From positions 1-52,830 of the forward strand of contig NZ_JAQYWQ010000036.1 in assembly GCF_029379315.1 (NCBI RefSeq): 52,830 nucleotides of DNA. Direction: 5' to 3'. This stretch comes from Nostoc sp. S13 (GTDB lineage: Bacteria > Cyanobacteriota > Cyanobacteriia > Cyanobacteriales > Nostocaceae). The notes below the pieces were generated by a model, which saw only the letters and a program-made list of their open reading frames with translations, was not told where the DNA came from and searched no databases. Shown here piece after piece: positions 52,252 to 52,830 of the stretch (position 1 is the first letter of the stretch; every line of letters starts with the position of its first letter). The position numbers and the translations under genes are program-made.

Positions 52252-52830
52252 ATTAAAACTTGTGGTAGATTTGATTTGTTACAGACAGCTAATAGGCTGT
52301 CGAAAACATCCTGGCAAAAAGAAAAAGGAATGGCAACAAAAAAAAGAATTTGTTATAAAAGTTTACATGGTGTACTTAAGTATCGGCAATCACAAATATC
52401 CTGTAATAGTGGCTCAAGCAACGACACCCTCAAAAAAGTCGGCTTCTACCTATCCCTTTAAGGGGTGGTCAGGATAGCCACCCATCGACATTGATAAAAT
52501 CGGGCTGGGCGGGATTGGCGTCACTCAGTTTAGTGCTTTAACACTATTGCAACAGGGTAGTGACACTATCGTGAAAACCGGAAATACAGAGTTAGCTTCA
52601 TTGCTCTTAATTACTTCAACTAGCCTGACTGCAAATGACTAAAGTTGTTCAATCACTATTTCAATTAGCCTACGGATAGTTTGAAGTAGCTTTACTCAAT
52701 TTATGGGGCGATAGTTACTTCCTTGAACAGGTCATCCACGCCGCAAAACACGGCTGTGATCAAGTCTTCCATAAATAATAGACATCTGGTGAAATTAAAT
52801 ATGCGTTATCTAGAACCCTTGTAGAGACGC
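52252..52830. other. Right edge with RTX gene fragments
   Basis: It contains an RTX-repeat-like scrap (CAGTGGCTCAAGCAACGACA, near 52408-52440, reading SGSSNDTLKK) and the duplicated RTX tail at 52487-52642. Frames at 52213-52477 are not regarded as genes. The last 190 bp have no recognisable content and the sequence ends in repeat-like GTAGAGACGC. Confidence 0.45.
52487..52642 (+). pseudogene. Duplicated RTX-protein C-terminal fragment
   Basis: It reads [51 protein letters not shown] then a stop. This is a close copy of the end of the phytase/RTX protein ([20 protein letters not shown]...). There is no start codon and no upstream RTX body, so it is a relic of a duplicated RTX gene whose middle was lost or replaced by the tectonin-like gene. 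Confidence 0.8.

Overview
The window looks like chromosome from a filamentous, heterocyst-forming cyanobacterium of the Nostoc type. Photosystem genes (psbB, psbT, psaX) and chlP are present. Palindromic GCGATCGC (HIP1) sites are scattered throughout. The gaps between genes are filled with the dispersed repeats typical of Nostoc: heptamer tandem repeats, TAACTCCTAACT-like repeats, CTACGCGAACG-type palindromes and small inverted-repeat elements. There is no rRNA, tRNA or CRISPR array that I can recognise.

Left part (1-5.7 kb): a family-2 glycosyltransferase faces a tightly coupled minus-strand operon of an acyl-CoA dehydrogenase-like protein (probable ATT start), a PIG-L deacetylase and a NodS-like methyltransferase. 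A DevB/HlyD remnant and a MITE-like element lie between them, and a VOC-fold protein follows. 6-13.3 kb: an HD-domain phosphohydrolase and a scattered oligopeptide ABC importer (permeases on opposite strands plus a binding lipoprotein, no ATPase). 13.8-18.8 kb: psbB-psbT, ribosomal protein S1 with a repeated acidic tail, a HAD hydrolase with an altered nucleophile motif, and a Uma2 nuclease.

18.8-23.3 kb: an IS630 remnant, a MITE and four tandem paralogues of a small secreted protein (DUF4360-like) showing mosaic gene conversion. 23.5-36.8 kb is mostly housekeeping and regulation: cysA, an SH3-like protein, an L,D-transpeptidase, chlP, a DUF3386 protein, a GAF-LuxR regulator, N-acylglucosamine 2-epimerase, a response regulator, lipA, psaX, a LivH-type permease, a hybrid histidine kinase and a small secreted protein.

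37-41.5 kb: larE converges on a radical SAM enzyme preceded by a 75-residue peptide with a Gly-Gly leader. This is a candidate RiPP locus. An SGNH hydrolase and a broken XRE regulator follow. 42-47.7 kb: a second Uma2 protein, a COP23-domain secreted protein, and a decayed conflict-system gene (PD-(D/E)XK-like nuclease, coiled coil, EAD1-like end) whose pieces lie in one frame separated by four stops. 47.7-52.8 kb: a large secreted protein with two phytase-type regions and RTX repeats, a protein of four near-identical 77-residue tectonin-like repeats, and a duplicated RTX tail fragment.

The strongest candidates for undescribed biology are the rSAM/GG-peptide locus, the glycosyltransferase/deacetylase/methyltransferase/acyl-CoA dehydrogenase set (it resembles Nod-factor logic, but function is unknown), the decayed EAD gene, and dispersed repeats that appear to have entered coding sequences in frame.
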